From: JADCGM01 sp943370355
Lineage (GTDB): Bacteria > Pseudomonadota > Alphaproteobacteria > Sphingomonadales > Sphingomonadaceae
Assembly: GCA_943370355.1 (NCBI GenBank)
Contig: CALRQP020000019.1
Location: 1 to 64,000, forward strand
Reading direction: 5' to 3'
DNA length: 64,000 nt
Below the pieces are notes generated by a model. That model had not been told where the DNA came from. It worked only from the letters and a program-made list of their open reading frames with translations, and made no database searches. Positions 23,360 through 31,985 of the stretch are shown piece after piece; position 1 is the first letter of the stretch, and every line of letters starts with the position of its first letter. Made by a program: the position numbers and the translations under genes.

Positions 23360-24334
23360 TCAGGGCAGCAGTTCGAATTTCATGAGCAGTGTGCGCTGCG
23401 CCCTCGACTGATTGTCGTCGCTGATCAGGTAGACGAACGTGCGCCCGCCTTCGCGGCGCGTTGCGATGCCTTCCATATTGTCAACGGTCAGCGGCGGCGC
23501 GAGCCGGGCGATTTCGCGCGGCACGACGACCTGGCCGGGCTTCACATTGGCGAAGTCGGCGAGTCCGACGATCGCGGCAGGACCGTCGGCCTTGGTGAAA
23601 TGCCGGTGCAGAACCAGCGCCCTCCCATTGCCGATGCCGACCGCATCGGTCGGCGCGAAGCCCGGCGGCGCGCGGTAGCCGAAGCGGATGACCTGACCGT
23701 CGAAAGTCACCACGGCGTCATGGACATCGGGCGCAATCAATTCGTCTTCGGAGATGACCAGTTCGGCATCCGGCGCAATCGCGGCAAAGGCTTCCGCGCC
23801 ACCATTTTTCGGCCAGCCGTGCATGAAGTCCGGACGCGCAACACTTTGCGGCCGGGCGGCGAAGCTCATGCTATGTGCCGGGTCGATGCCCGCATAGGTT
23901 TCGAATCGGTGGTCCTGCTCGAAGCCAACCGTAGCGGTGCCGTCTGCCGCCCACTCGACCGATTCGGCATCAGCCGCATCCTTCGAGGCCGGCGGCGCTC
24001 CTGCCGCATCGAACATCGGCGCGATGTGGAAGTCCGACACGCCGATGAGCCGCCCGTTCCGCTCGACGAGGCGGAATCCGGCCCATTCGCCCAGGTCGGA
24101 TACCGACAACGCCCATCCATCGTCCCGGACACGAAGCCCGGAAAAACCGCCAAAACGCGGGTCGGGGCTGGCGATGACCAATCCGCCCAGATAGCGCAGC
24201 GATCCTGCCGTCGAGACGCCGGGATCGGATGACAACGGGATTGCGGTTGTCGCGATCCTGACCGAGTCGCTGGCCGGTGGCGCGGTCGTGCAGGCCGCAA
24301 CCGCCAATGCCAAGGTGAACAGGAAGCGTTTCAC
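23360..24334 (-). CDS. Esterase-like activity of phytase family lipoprotein (paralogue 1)
   Basis: A 324-residue protein with a lipoprotein signal (KRFLFTLALAVAAC, Cys at 15) and a beta-propeller-like body. Family hallmarks are LRYLGGLVIASPDPRFGGFSGLRV at about 46-70 and the C-terminal DNMEGIATRREGGRTFVYLISDDN segment. Members are annotated 'esterase-like activity of phytase' and related to alkaline phosphatase/phytase-like propellers; a physiological reaction is not established. The ATG overlaps the stop of the upstream paralogue (ATGA), so the two are a coupled tandem duplicate. Confidence 0.8.
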   Translation of the reverse strand: MKRFLFTLALAVAACTTAPPASDSVRIATTAIPLSSDPGVSTAGSLRYLGGLVIASPDPRFGGFSGLRVRDDGWALSVSDLGEWAGFRLVERNGRLIGVSDFHIAPMFDAAGAPPASKDAADAESVEWAADGTATVGFEQDHRFETYAGIDPAHSMSFAARPQSVARPDFMHGWPKNGGAEAFAAIAPDAELVISEDELIAPDVHDAVVTFDGQVIRFGYRAPPGFAPTDAVGIGNGRALVLHRHFTKADGPAAIVGLADFANVKPGQVVVPREIARLAPPLTVDNMEGIATRREGGRTFVYLISDDNQSRAQRTLLMKFELLP

Positions 24335-25317
24335 GGTAGCAGTTCAAACTTCAGCAGCAACGTGCGCTGCAAGGGCGAGAAATTGTCGTCGCTGACCAGA
24401 TAGACGAAGGTCCGGCTGCCTTCCCGGCGCACCGTGAGGCCCTCCATATTGTCGACGGCCAGCGGTGCCTCAAGCCGCGCTACCTCTTCCGGCCGGCCGA
24501 GCGTCAATCGGCCGGGATCCAGTGGAATGATCTGTACGCTTGCCCCGTCGCCGCTGATCGGCCCGCGCCGCCTCGACAGCAGCAGGATATGCGCTGCATC
24601 GAGTGCCTGCGCATCGGTCGGGCGAAACCCTTCCGGCACTGGTACGGACACGTGCGCAAAGGTGCGTGTCATGCCGTGTAGCGCCGCGAAAACCGCGTCC
24701 TGCCGGCCGTTCGCCAGCGTGGCCTCTGCTGCGAAGAACTGCCAGTCGCGGCCCCAGCGTGCCATCGCTTCGATCCCGGAATTGGCAGGTAGCTGCTTCA
24801 GCCACGCCTCGTCGGGGAAGGGCTCGGCCCAGGCCGCATCGTTCGGGTTGCGATAGTGCCAGATCCGGTGATCGCGCTCGAACGCCACCGATAGGCCCGT
24901 CTCGTCAGCCTCCAACCCTTCGGCGTCGGCATGCGCTTTGCCTTTGAGCGGCTCGCGTTGCGGGCCGCGGATAAGGCCAATCCGCGTGGCATTGAGGCCC
25001 GTCAGGCGGTCCCCCGCCTCCGCCACGTCGAACGCCACCCAGTTTCCGCCGTCGGTGACGGCGAGCAGCCCGCCGCCAGTCCAGCGCAGGCCGGACAGTC
25101 CGCCGAACCGCGCATCGCGCGAACTGAGGGCGAGCCCGCCAAGGTAGCGCAGCCGCCCCACCCGATCGCGCGCCGGGTCGCTGCTATCGAGCGGGACGGG
25201 GGATGCCGTGACCTCGACTGCCATGAGACCCGGCCCGCTGGTGATTGTCGCAGGCGGCGCGGCAGCCGGCAGAAGCAACAGCAACGACAGTGTGAGCCAA
25301 CGCATGCTGCGCGGCAT
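24331..25317 (-). CDS. Esterase-like activity of phytase family protein (paralogue 2)
   Basis: A 328-residue protein with a hydrophobic signal peptide (RSMRWLTLSLLLLLPAAAPP), no lipobox Cys, and the same body as the neighbour: RLRYLGGLALSSRDARFGGLSGL and DNMEGLTVRREGSRTFVYLVSDDN, ending QRTLLLKFELLP. The last 45 residues are nearly identical to those of paralogue 1, while the middle diverges. One copy is membrane-anchored and the other probably soluble in the periplasm. A second ATG at 25305 is an alternative start. Divergent from recQ. Confidence 0.8.
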   Translation of the reverse strand: MPRSMRWLTLSLLLLLPAAAPPATITSGPGLMAVEVTASPVPLDSSDPARDRVGRLRYLGGLALSSRDARFGGLSGLRWTGGGLLAVTDGGNWVAFDVAEAGDRLTGLNATRIGLIRGPQREPLKGKAHADAEGLEADETGLSVAFERDHRIWHYRNPNDAAWAEPFPDEAWLKQLPANSGIEAMARWGRDWQFFAAEATLANGRQDAVFAALHGMTRTFAHVSVPVPEGFRPTDAQALDAAHILLLSRRRGPISGDGASVQIIPLDPGRLTLGRPEEVARLEAPLAVDNMEGLTVRREGSRTFVYLVSDDNFSPLQRTLLLKFELLP

Positions 25318-25352
25318 AGCAGAAGCCCCCGTGCCCCGCTATCTGTGCGCCG

Positions 25353-27140
25353 ATGCGTGACCCGCTCCAGATTCTCCACGATGTTTTCGGCTATTCGAGC
25401 TTCCGCGGCGTGCAGGGCGAGATCGTCCGCGACGTCTGTGCGGGGCTCGACGCGCTGGCAATCATGCCGACCGGGGCGGGCAAATCGCTCTGCTATCAGG
25501 TGCCTGCGCTCGCGCGTGACGGCACCGGCCTCGTCATCTCGCCGCTGATCGCACTCATGCACGATCAGGTGCGGGCGCTCAGGGAAAATGGGTTGCGCGC
25601 GGCAGCGATTACCAGCGCCGAGGATGGCCGCACGCAAGACGCGACGATGGCCGCACTGGCAGCCGGCCAACTCGATCTCCTCTATGTCGCGCCGGAGCGG
25701 GCGACGATGCCGTGGTTTCAGGACCGGCTAGCCGCGGCCAAGCTGTCGCTGATCGCCATCGACGAGGCGCACTGCGTCAGCCAGTGGGGACATGATTTCC
25801 GGCCCGATTACCGGAAGCTGCGGGCGCTCTGCGGCCGCTTCCCCGGTGTTCCGCGCCTCGGGCTCACGGCCACTGCCGACGAGCTGACCCGCGCCGACAT
25901 TCTCGATCAGCTCGGCATCGCGCATGACCGGATGACTGTCGCCGGATTTGACCGGCCCAACATCCGCTATGAAGTGACGCCGCGCACCGAGGCGAAGCGC
26001 CAGTTGAAGGCATTCCTCGACAGCCAGGGCGGCCAACCCGGCATCATCTATGCGCGCACTCGCGATCGCGTCGAAAAGACCGCCGAATGGGCAAAGGCGC
26101 AGGGGTTCAACGCGCTCGCTTATCATGCCGGGATGGACGTTGGCGTACGTGCTGCTAATCAGGCCGCGTTCGTGCGCTCCGAGGATATGGTGATGATCGC
26201 GACGATCGCGTTCGGGATGGGCATCGACAAGCCCGACGTGCGCTTCGTCGCGCATCTCGGCCTGCCGGATTCGATCGAGCAATATTATCAGGAGACTGGC
26301 CGCGCCGGGCGCGACGGCGAACCGTCGGTCGCGCATCTTCTGTACGGTGCCGACGACATCGCGCGGGCGCGGCAGTTCATTGATGCGGGGGGTGCGCCGG
26401 CCGAGCGCAAGCGGCTCGAACATCAGCGGCTGAACGCGCTGATCGGCTTCTGCGAGGTCAGCAGCTGCCGGCGCGGGCCGCTGCTCAGCTATTTCGGTGA
26501 GCCGGCCCCGCCGCCGTGCGGCAATTGCGACAATTGCCTCAATCCGCCTGAGACACGCGACGCGACCGAGGCGGCGCGCAAGCTGCTGTCAGCGGTCTAT
26601 CGGACCGGACAGCGGTTCGGCACGGCTTATGTCGTCGATGTGCTGCTCGGAAAGGCCGACGAGCGCATGGCGCGGCTGGGCCATGACAGTCTGTCGGTGT
26701 TCGGCATCGGCAAGGATCTCGATGCCGACGCGTGGCGGGCGCTGTCGCGGCAACTTGTGGCGAGCGATGCGCTGCGGCTGGACGCCGAACATGGCGGCAT
26801 GAGTCTCGGCCCGGCGGCGCGCGCGATCCTTAAGGGCGAGCAGGCGGTAACGCTCCGGGTCATGCCGGAAAGGGTGCGTCGGCGGCGGGTGCGCCCCGGC
26901 GACCGCGCGGTGTCGGCGATCGACGATCCGCTGTTCGAGACGTTGCGCGCCGTTCGGCGCAAGCTTGCGGCAGAGGCCGGTGTCCCGCCCTATGTGATCT
27001 TCCACGATGCGACGTTACGGGAGATGGCAGCGGCACGACCGGCCAGTCTCGCTGCGCTCGCCGAAATCGGCGGCGTCGGCGCCCGCAAGCTTGAAGCCTA
27101 TGGTGCCGCGTTCCTGGAAGCAGTCGCCGCGGCGGCCTGA
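25353..27140 (+). CDS. recQ: ATP-dependent DNA helicase RecQ
   Basis: A 595-residue superfamily-2 helicase. Visible features are the Q-like N-terminus (FGYSSFRGVQ), Walker A MPTGAGKS (38-45), DEAH box (137-140) with the RecQ aromatic loop HCVSQWGHDFRPDY, motif VI (QETGRAGRDGEPS), and the RecQ zinc-binding cysteines (CEVSSC...CGNCDNC). A winged helix and a C-terminal HRDC domain (last ~75 residues, EIGGVGARKLEAYG) follow. It acts in recombination repair and stalled-fork processing. Length and domain order are standard. Confidence 0.96.
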   Translation: MRDPLQILHDVFGYSSFRGVQGEIVRDVCAGLDALAIMPTGAGKSLCYQVPALARDGTGLVISPLIALMHDQVRALRENGLRAAAITSAEDGRTQDATMAALAAGQLDLLYVAPERATMPWFQDRLAAAKLSLIAIDEAHCVSQWGHDFRPDYRKLRALCGRFPGVPRLGLTATADELTRADILDQLGIAHDRMTVAGFDRPNIRYEVTPRTEAKRQLKAFLDSQGGQPGIIYARTRDRVEKTAEWAKAQGFNALAYHAGMDVGVRAANQAAFVRSEDMVMIATIAFGMGIDKPDVRFVAHLGLPDSIEQYYQETGRAGRDGEPSVAHLLYGADDIARARQFIDAGGAPAERKRLEHQRLNALIGFCEVSSCRRGPLLSYFGEPAPPPCGNCDNCLNPPETRDATEAARKLLSAVYRTGQRFGTAYVVDVLLGKADERMARLGHDSLSVFGIGKDLDADAWRALSRQLVASDALRLDAEHGGMSLGPAARAILKGEQAVTLRVMPERVRRRRVRPGDRAVSAIDDPLFETLRAVRRKLAAEAGVPPYVIFHDATLREMAAARPASLAALAEIGGVGARKLEAYGAAFLEAVAAAA

Positions 27141-27163
27141 GGCGCGCCGCGGCGTTTAACAGC

Positions 27164-27421
27164 TTATTTCAGATGCTTGGCGAGATGCTTGTTCATCTCG
27201 AACATCGTGACCTTCTTCGCGCCGAAGATCGGCTCGAGCTTGGCGTCAGCGAGAATCTCGCGCTTGTTCGCCGGGTTCTGCAGATTGTTCTTCTTGATAT
27301 ATTCCCACATCTTGCTGACGACCTGACCGCGAGCGATCTTGTCGCTGCCAACGATGGCAGCAAGTTGCGGCGACGGCGTGAGCGGCTGTTGAAGTGCGTT
27401 CGGCTTGGCAGTCGTCGCCAT
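27164..27421 (-). CDS. SWIB/MDM2-domain protein
   Basis: An 85-residue protein consisting almost wholly of a SWIB fold: LAAIVGSDKIARGQVVSKMWEYIKKNNLQNPANKREILADAKLEPIFG. The ATG at 27421 is favoured by GGGGAGGGA upstream; the ATG eight codons earlier has none. SWIB domains occur in eukaryotic chromatin remodellers and, as small free-standing proteins, in Chlamydiae and some Proteobacteria, where they have been linked to topoisomerase or DNA condensation. The function here is undetermined. It follows recQ convergently. Confidence 0.9.
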   Translation of the reverse strand: MATTAKPNALQQPLTPSPQLAAIVGSDKIARGQVVSKMWEYIKKNNLQNPANKREILADAKLEPIFGAKKVTMFEMNKHLAKHLK

Positions 27422-27568
27422 AGGAAAATCCCTCCCCTGATACATTAGGCCGACAGTGGCTGGCGCGGACTGTAACGAAGCGGCAGCGAAAGAAAAGGCC
27501 CGGCGGTGTTATGGAGTTAGAGCCCATTTCAGCCTATCGCGCCCAAAACTCGCCAATGTGGCCAGGAA

Positions 27569-28876
27569 TCAACTGACCTTGGCCTGAAAGGTCTCGGCTT
27601 CGGCAACATTCAAGTCGCCACCGCTCAACGCTTGTGCAAGCCGGCTTCGGTCAAGCTCGCCCTCCCATCGGGCGACAACCAGCGCGGCCACAGCATTGCC
27701 GATAAAGTTGGTCAGCGCGCGGCATTCCGACATGAACCGGTCGACGCCGAGGATCAGCGCGAGCCCGGCGACCGGCAGCGACGGAACGACGGACAGGGTC
27801 GCGGCAAGCGTGACGAACCCCGATCCCGTCACGCCCGCGGCCCCCTTCGAGCTCAGCATCGCGACGCCGAGCAACAGGAGCTGTTGCCCGAAAGTGAGCG
27901 GCGTATCCGTCGCCTGCGCGATGAACAGTGCGGCGAGCGTCATATAGATGTTCGTACCGTCGAGGTTGAAGGAATAGCCGGTCGGCACCACGATGCCGAC
28001 CACCGGCCGCGAGGCTCCTGCCCGCTCGAGCTTCTCGATCAGCAGCGGCAGCGCGGACTCGGAGCTGCTGGTGCCGAGGATTAGCAATAGTTCGGACTTC
28101 AGATAACGGATCAGCGCGAAGATCGAAAAGCCATTGGCTCGCGCGATCAGTCCGAGCACGACGATCACGAACAGCAGCGAGGTGCCGTAGAAGGTCGCAA
28201 CCAGCGCCGCGAGATTGGCGATGGCCCCGATGCCATATTTTCCGATCGTGAACGCCATTGCACCGAATGCTCCGATCGGCGCTGCCTTCATCAGGATGTG
28301 CACAACGCCGAAGATCACTGCCGACGCGCGGCGGATGGCTTCCGATATCGGTTTGCCCGCGTCTCCCATCATCGCCAGCGCGCTGCCGGTCAGCAGCGAC
28401 ACGAACAGCGCCTGCAGGATCGAACCCGACGTGAAGGCGGACACGAAAGTGTCGGGGATGATGTCCAGCAGGAAGCCGGTGACCGTCGTCGACTCCGCCT
28501 TGGTCGCATATTCGCTGACCTTGCCGGCATCGAGGCTGGCGACCGCGACATGCAGCCCGGCACCCGGTTGCACGAGATTGCCGACGAGCAGTCCGACCGC
28601 AAGCGCCAGCGTCGACACAACGAGGAAGTAGCCGAGCGCTTTCAGGCCAACCCGGCCCAGTCGGCCGATATCGCCAATGCTGCCCACACCCGCGACGACG
28701 GTGCAAAAGATCACCGGCGCGATGATCATCTTGACCAGTTTGACGAAGGCATCGCCGAGCGGCTTCAGGCTTGCCGCGAAGTCAGGCGCGAAAGCCCCAA
28801 GCGCGACACCGAACGCGATGGCGATCAGCACCTGCGCATAGAGATGCGCATAAAATGGCTTGCGCGTGACTGGCAC
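27569..28876 (-). CDS. dctA: C4-dicarboxylate/amino-acid:cation symporter (DctA type)
   Basis: A 435-residue DAACS transporter. The signature serine-rich hairpin (LGTSSSESALPLLIEKLE) and the NLDGTNIYMTLAALFIAQA motif are intact, with LGDAFVKLVKMIIAPVIFCTVV in helix 2. It imports succinate, fumarate or malate with protons or sodium. The GTG at 28876 is favoured by GGGGGA six bases upstream. It is monocistronic; no dctBD-type sensor pair is adjacent. Confidence 0.92.
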   Translation of the reverse strand: MPVTRKPFYAHLYAQVLIAIAFGVALGAFAPDFAASLKPLGDAFVKLVKMIIAPVIFCTVVAGVGSIGDIGRLGRVGLKALGYFLVVSTLALAVGLLVGNLVQPGAGLHVAVASLDAGKVSEYATKAESTTVTGFLLDIIPDTFVSAFTSGSILQALFVSLLTGSALAMMGDAGKPISEAIRRASAVIFGVVHILMKAAPIGAFGAMAFTIGKYGIGAIANLAALVATFYGTSLLFVIVVLGLIARANGFSIFALIRYLKSELLLILGTSSSESALPLLIEKLERAGASRPVVGIVVPTGYSFNLDGTNIYMTLAALFIAQATDTPLTFGQQLLLLGVAMLSSKGAAGVTGSGFVTLAATLSVVPSLPVAGLALILGVDRFMSECRALTNFIGNAVAALVVARWEGELDRSRLAQALSGGDLNVAEAETFQAKVS

Positions 28877-28896
28877 GATGTTCCCCCGGACCGACC

Positions 28897-28985
28897 CCCG
28901 TCATCCTGACGAGATGCCAAGACTCCCTCCGGCCTAGCCGCAACCTGAGGGACTTCGACTTTCGTCAGGATGGTGGGCTATGACA
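28897..28985. repeat. Nested inverted-repeat element
   Basis: The outer arms CATCCTGACG (28902-28911) and CGTCAGGATG (28973-28982) are perfectly complementary. Between them a second, imperfect pair (around CTCCCTC and GAGGGAC) surrounds a GGCCTAGCC core. It fills the gap between dctA and the thioredoxin-domain gene and resembles the palindromic intergenic elements common in sphingomonads. Confidence 0.45.
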
Positions 28986-28999
28986 AGGGCAGAGATGGA

Positions 29000-30271
29000 T
29001 CAGGCCTTCTCGTGCAGCAGTCTCTGGACCGTCGCGTCGAACTCGCGCTTGGCTTTGGCGTTTAGGGGGCCGGTCGCGGGGCCCGCCCAGCCAACATGGA
29101 TTTCGCGCAACCGCCCGTCGCGGCCGATGAAGAGAGTCGACGGATAAACGCGCACGCCGCCGATCGAGGGCAGGGCTGCCTTGCTGCTCTCCGCCGTCGG
29201 TTGGCCGGCGAGCAGCAACGGGTAGCGCAGGCCATAGCGCGCGCCGAACCGGTCGATCTGCGCGAAAGCGCGCGCGGCGTCGTCGCCGACTTCGAACTGC
29301 AGGCCGATCACTTCGAGCCCTTCTGACTTATGCGCCGCGGCATAGGGTCCGATGAAGCGGGCTTCGTCATGGCAGTTGGGGCACCAAGCCCCGCCAAGCG
29401 TCACGACGACGACCTTGCCCTTGAACCGTGCGTCCGACAGCGACACGCGATTGCCGCTGCTGTCAGGGAAGCTGAAGGCGATGCGGTCGACGGGCGGCTT
29501 TTGAACCTCGATAGCCTCGACACTGTCGGTGCCGGCGCGGCGCGCGGTCCAGGGCGTTCCCGCGGTACTGCGCGCGCCAAAATTCTCGCCGGTGAGTTGC
29601 CCGTTCGCCAACGTGCCGCGCCACAGCGCCGTTGAATTGCCGTCGAACATCGACAGCAGCAGCGTGCTGCCGGAGATGTCACCGGCAAGGTAGCGGGTGT
29701 CGCCGCTCGGGAATTGCACCGATCCCGTCACATGACTGCCAGTCTGGCGGAACTGGGCGAGGCCGCGTTCGGGTTTCGACCCGGCACTATCGACAATCCA
29801 GCGCCCATTCAGGTTCGCAGCCGGAGGGGCAGGCTTGGCGAAGAAGCGAAAGGCCGCCCGCGTTCCGGTGAGCGCGAGGGTCGCCGGCCCGGCACGGCGC
29901 TGGAGCGACGCGCTGCCGGTCAACTGGCCGTCCGGCCCCAGCGTCGCAACAACCCGCGAGCCGTAGGAGGGAAAATCCAGAACGAGCTGATTGCCATCAA
30001 TCTCGACTTTCTCGGCGCGGAGCCGTTCGGGCGGATTGAGCAGCCATGCGGCGGGCTTGCCACGCTCCCGCCCGACCTCGAGGCCGAAGGGCAGTTCGCC
30101 GCCGGGGTGCACGAGCGTCACGCGCCAGACGCCGACGAAGGATCCAGTTGCCGCATGCACAGGCGGTACGAACATCAGCGCGATCACGGCTGCGAAGGCG
30201 AGCAGAGTCAGGCCGCGCCAGAACAGCGCCTCGGCCCGTGTCCGCAGCGCTGTGGTGCGCGCGAGTGCCAT
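29000..30271 (-). CDS. TlpA-like thioredoxin-domain protein, membrane-anchored
   Basis: A 423-residue protein with a membrane anchor or uncleaved signal (about 19-40, LTLLAFAAVIALMFVPPVHA). A beta-rich N-terminal region (about 45-260) has repeated GxW/LTG strands. A C-terminal TlpA/AhpC-type thioredoxin domain carries the redox motif WCPNC (in TLGGAWCPNCHDEARF). It probably reduces or isomerises disulfides, or receives electrons, in the periplasm. The GGAGAGG ribosome-binding site lies inside a perfect hairpin (see 30273-30298). The role of the beta-rich domain is unknown. Confidence 0.85.
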   Translation of the reverse strand: MALARTTALRTRAEALFWRGLTLLAFAAVIALMFVPPVHAATGSFVGVWRVTLVHPGGELPFGLEVGRERGKPAAWLLNPPERLRAEKVEIDGNQLVLDFPSYGSRVVATLGPDGQLTGSASLQRRAGPATLALTGTRAAFRFFAKPAPPAANLNGRWIVDSAGSKPERGLAQFRQTGSHVTGSVQFPSGDTRYLAGDISGSTLLLSMFDGNSTALWRGTLANGQLTGENFGARSTAGTPWTARRAGTDSVEAIEVQKPPVDRIAFSFPDSSGNRVSLSDARFKGKVVVVTLGGAWCPNCHDEARFIGPYAAAHKSEGLEVIGLQFEVGDDAARAFAQIDRFGARYGLRYPLLLAGQPTAESSKAALPSIGGVRVYPSTLFIGRDGRLREIHVGWAGPATGPLNAKAKREFDATVQRLLHEKA

Positions 30272-30272
30272 C

Positions 30273-30298
30273 TGCCTCTCCTTGTCTTGGGAGAGGCA
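30273..30298 (-). promoter_or_regulatory. 5' leader hairpin sequestering the ribosome-binding site
   Basis: The perfect nine-bp stem (arms 30273-30281 and 30290-30298, eight-base loop) contains the whole Shine-Dalgarno of the thioredoxin-domain gene, whose ATG starts one base beyond the stem. Translation should depend on this helix being melted, bound or remodelled. Confidence 0.6.
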
Positions 30299-30379
30299 CG
30301 CTAGTCAGATCGTCGGACGCGGCAATCGAGGCTTTCTTGCCCGCGCGAAAGCTGGCCTATCGCCGGACTAGGGTATGGC

Positions 30380-31213
30380 CTAGTCGCGCAGTAGCTCGTT
30401 GATGCCGGTCTTGCTGCGGGTTTGCGCGTCGACTGTCTTGACGATGACGGCGCAGTAGAGGCTCGGGCCCGGCGATCCATCGGGCAGCGGCTTGCCGGGC
30501 AGGCTACCGGGGACGACGACCGAATAGGCCGGCACACGGCCCATATAGGTCTGCCCCGAAGCGCGATCGACGATCTTGGTCGAGGCGCCGAGGAACACGC
30601 CCATTGAGATGACTGCGCCGGTCTCGACGACGACGCCCTCGGCGACTTCGGACCGAGCGCCGATGAACGCGTTATCCTCGATGATCACGGGGCCCGCCTG
30701 CAGCGGCTCGAGTACGCCACCGATGCCGGTGCCGCCTGAGATATGCACGTTCGCGCCGATCTGCGCGCAGGAGCCGACGGTCGCCCAGGTATCGATCATC
30801 GTATTTTCGCCCACGCGTGCGCCGAGGTTAACGAAGCTGGGCATCAGTACGGCGCCGGGGGCGATATAGGCCCCGCGCCGGACGATCGCGCCAGGAACGG
30901 CCCGGAATCCGGCGGCGCGGAAGCGGTTTTCGCCCCAGCCGTCGAATTTCGATGGCACCTTGTCCCACCAGTGGGCCGCACCCGGGCCACCCGAGATCGA
31001 CGCCATGTCGTTCAAACGGAAAGACAGCAGCACCGCTTTCTTGAGCCACTGATTGACCTGCCAGCCGTCACCGCTCTTTTCCGCGACACGCAGCGAGCCG
31101 TCGTCGAGGCCGGCGATTGCCGCCTCGACCGCGTCGCGCAGTTCGCCCTTGGTCGCGGACGACACGCCGTCGCGGGCGTCCCATCCGGTTTCGATGATGT
31201 TTTGCAGGCTCAT
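30380..31213 (-). CDS. dapD: 2,3,4,5-Tetrahydropyridine-2,6-dicarboxylate N-succinyltransferase
   Basis: A 277-residue left-handed beta-helix acyltransferase. An N-terminal helical domain is followed by hexapeptide repeats (RRGAYIAPGAVLMPSFVNLGARVGENTMIDTWATVGSCAQIGANVHISGG). It transfers succinyl from succinyl-CoA to tetrahydrodipicolinate in lysine and meso-diaminopimelate synthesis. The ATG at 31213 overlaps the stop of the upstream HAD gene and is preceded by AAAGGA, so the two genes are coupled. Length matches the family. Confidence 0.96.
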   Translation of the reverse strand: MSLQNIIETGWDARDGVSSATKGELRDAVEAAIAGLDDGSLRVAEKSGDGWQVNQWLKKAVLLSFRLNDMASISGGPGAAHWWDKVPSKFDGWGENRFRAAGFRAVPGAIVRRGAYIAPGAVLMPSFVNLGARVGENTMIDTWATVGSCAQIGANVHISGGTGIGGVLEPLQAGPVIIEDNAFIGARSEVAEGVVVETGAVISMGVFLGASTKIVDRASGQTYMGRVPAYSVVVPGSLPGKPLPDGSPGPSLYCAVIVKTVDAQTRSKTGINELLRD

Positions 31214-31884
31214 GCGGCAATCCTTTGGTCGAGCGAGTCCAGCCATTCGCCGACGTCGGCGATCTCGATGTCGATATAGTCGGGCGAAGCCTCATGCCCG
31301 CCGCGCTCCGAGCCATTGTTGACCCAGACCGTGGTCATGCCGAGCGCCTTGGCGGGCTTCAGGTTGCGCGCCATATCCTCGACGAACAACGCCGTCGTGG
31401 GATCGATCTGATAGGCCGAACATAGGCCGGCATAGGCGGATGCTTCGGGCTTGGGCACGTAGTTGGTGGCATGGATATCGTGCACCGCCTCGAAGGCATC
31501 ATCGAGACCGAGCGCTGCGAGCACGCGGCTCGCATAGGCGAGATCGCCATTGGTGAACACGAGCTTGCGGCCCGGCAGTTTGGCGATTCCGCCGATCACC
31601 TTAGCGTCCTGCACGACATGCGACAGGTCGACATCGTGGACGAAATCGAGAAATTCATGGGGGTCGATATCGTGGCTCCGCATCAGGCCGCTGAGCGTCG
31701 TCCCGTGGGCGTGGAACAGGTCCTTCTGCACCCGCCGCGCCTCGACTGCGTCGACGCCGAGCAGGCGGGCGATATACTCACCCATCTTCGCATCGATCTG
31801 CGCGAACAGGTCGATGCGCGGATGGTAGAGCGTGTTGTCGAGATCGAAGATCCAGGTGCGGATGCGGGACAGGTCGGGGGACAT
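31210..31884 (-). CDS. HAD-family pyrimidine 5'-nucleotidase
   Basis: A 224-residue HAD hydrolase. It has motif I WIFDLDNTLY (nucleophile Asp), motif II VFTNGD, the Lys in PKPEASAY, and motif IV FVEDMARNLKPAKALGM. The LDNTLYHP start is the hallmark of the SDT1/pyrimidine 5'-nucleotidase subgroup. It dephosphorylates nucleotides or related phosphomonoesters in the cytosol. The ATG at 31884 is taken because it begins the domain; an upstream ATG at 31911 is weaker. It heads a two-gene operon with dapD, a pairing common in Alphaproteobacteria. Confidence 0.88.
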   Translation of the reverse strand: MSPDLSRIRTWIFDLDNTLYHPRIDLFAQIDAKMGEYIARLLGVDAVEARRVQKDLFHAHGTTLSGLMRSHDIDPHEFLDFVHDVDLSHVVQDAKVIGGIAKLPGRKLVFTNGDLAYASRVLAALGLDDAFEAVHDIHATNYVPKPEASAYAGLCSAYQIDPTTALFVEDMARNLKPAKALGMTTVWVNNGSERGGHEASPDYIDIEIADVGEWLDSLDQRIAA

Positions 31885-31985
31885 ACAGCCGCCCGTATCG
31901 CGGTTATTCATTTAAGGTCAACGCGGGCTGTGTTAGCGACAGCTGTCGTGACAGGGGGGCGGGTTGAATTCCCGCATGTGTGCCG

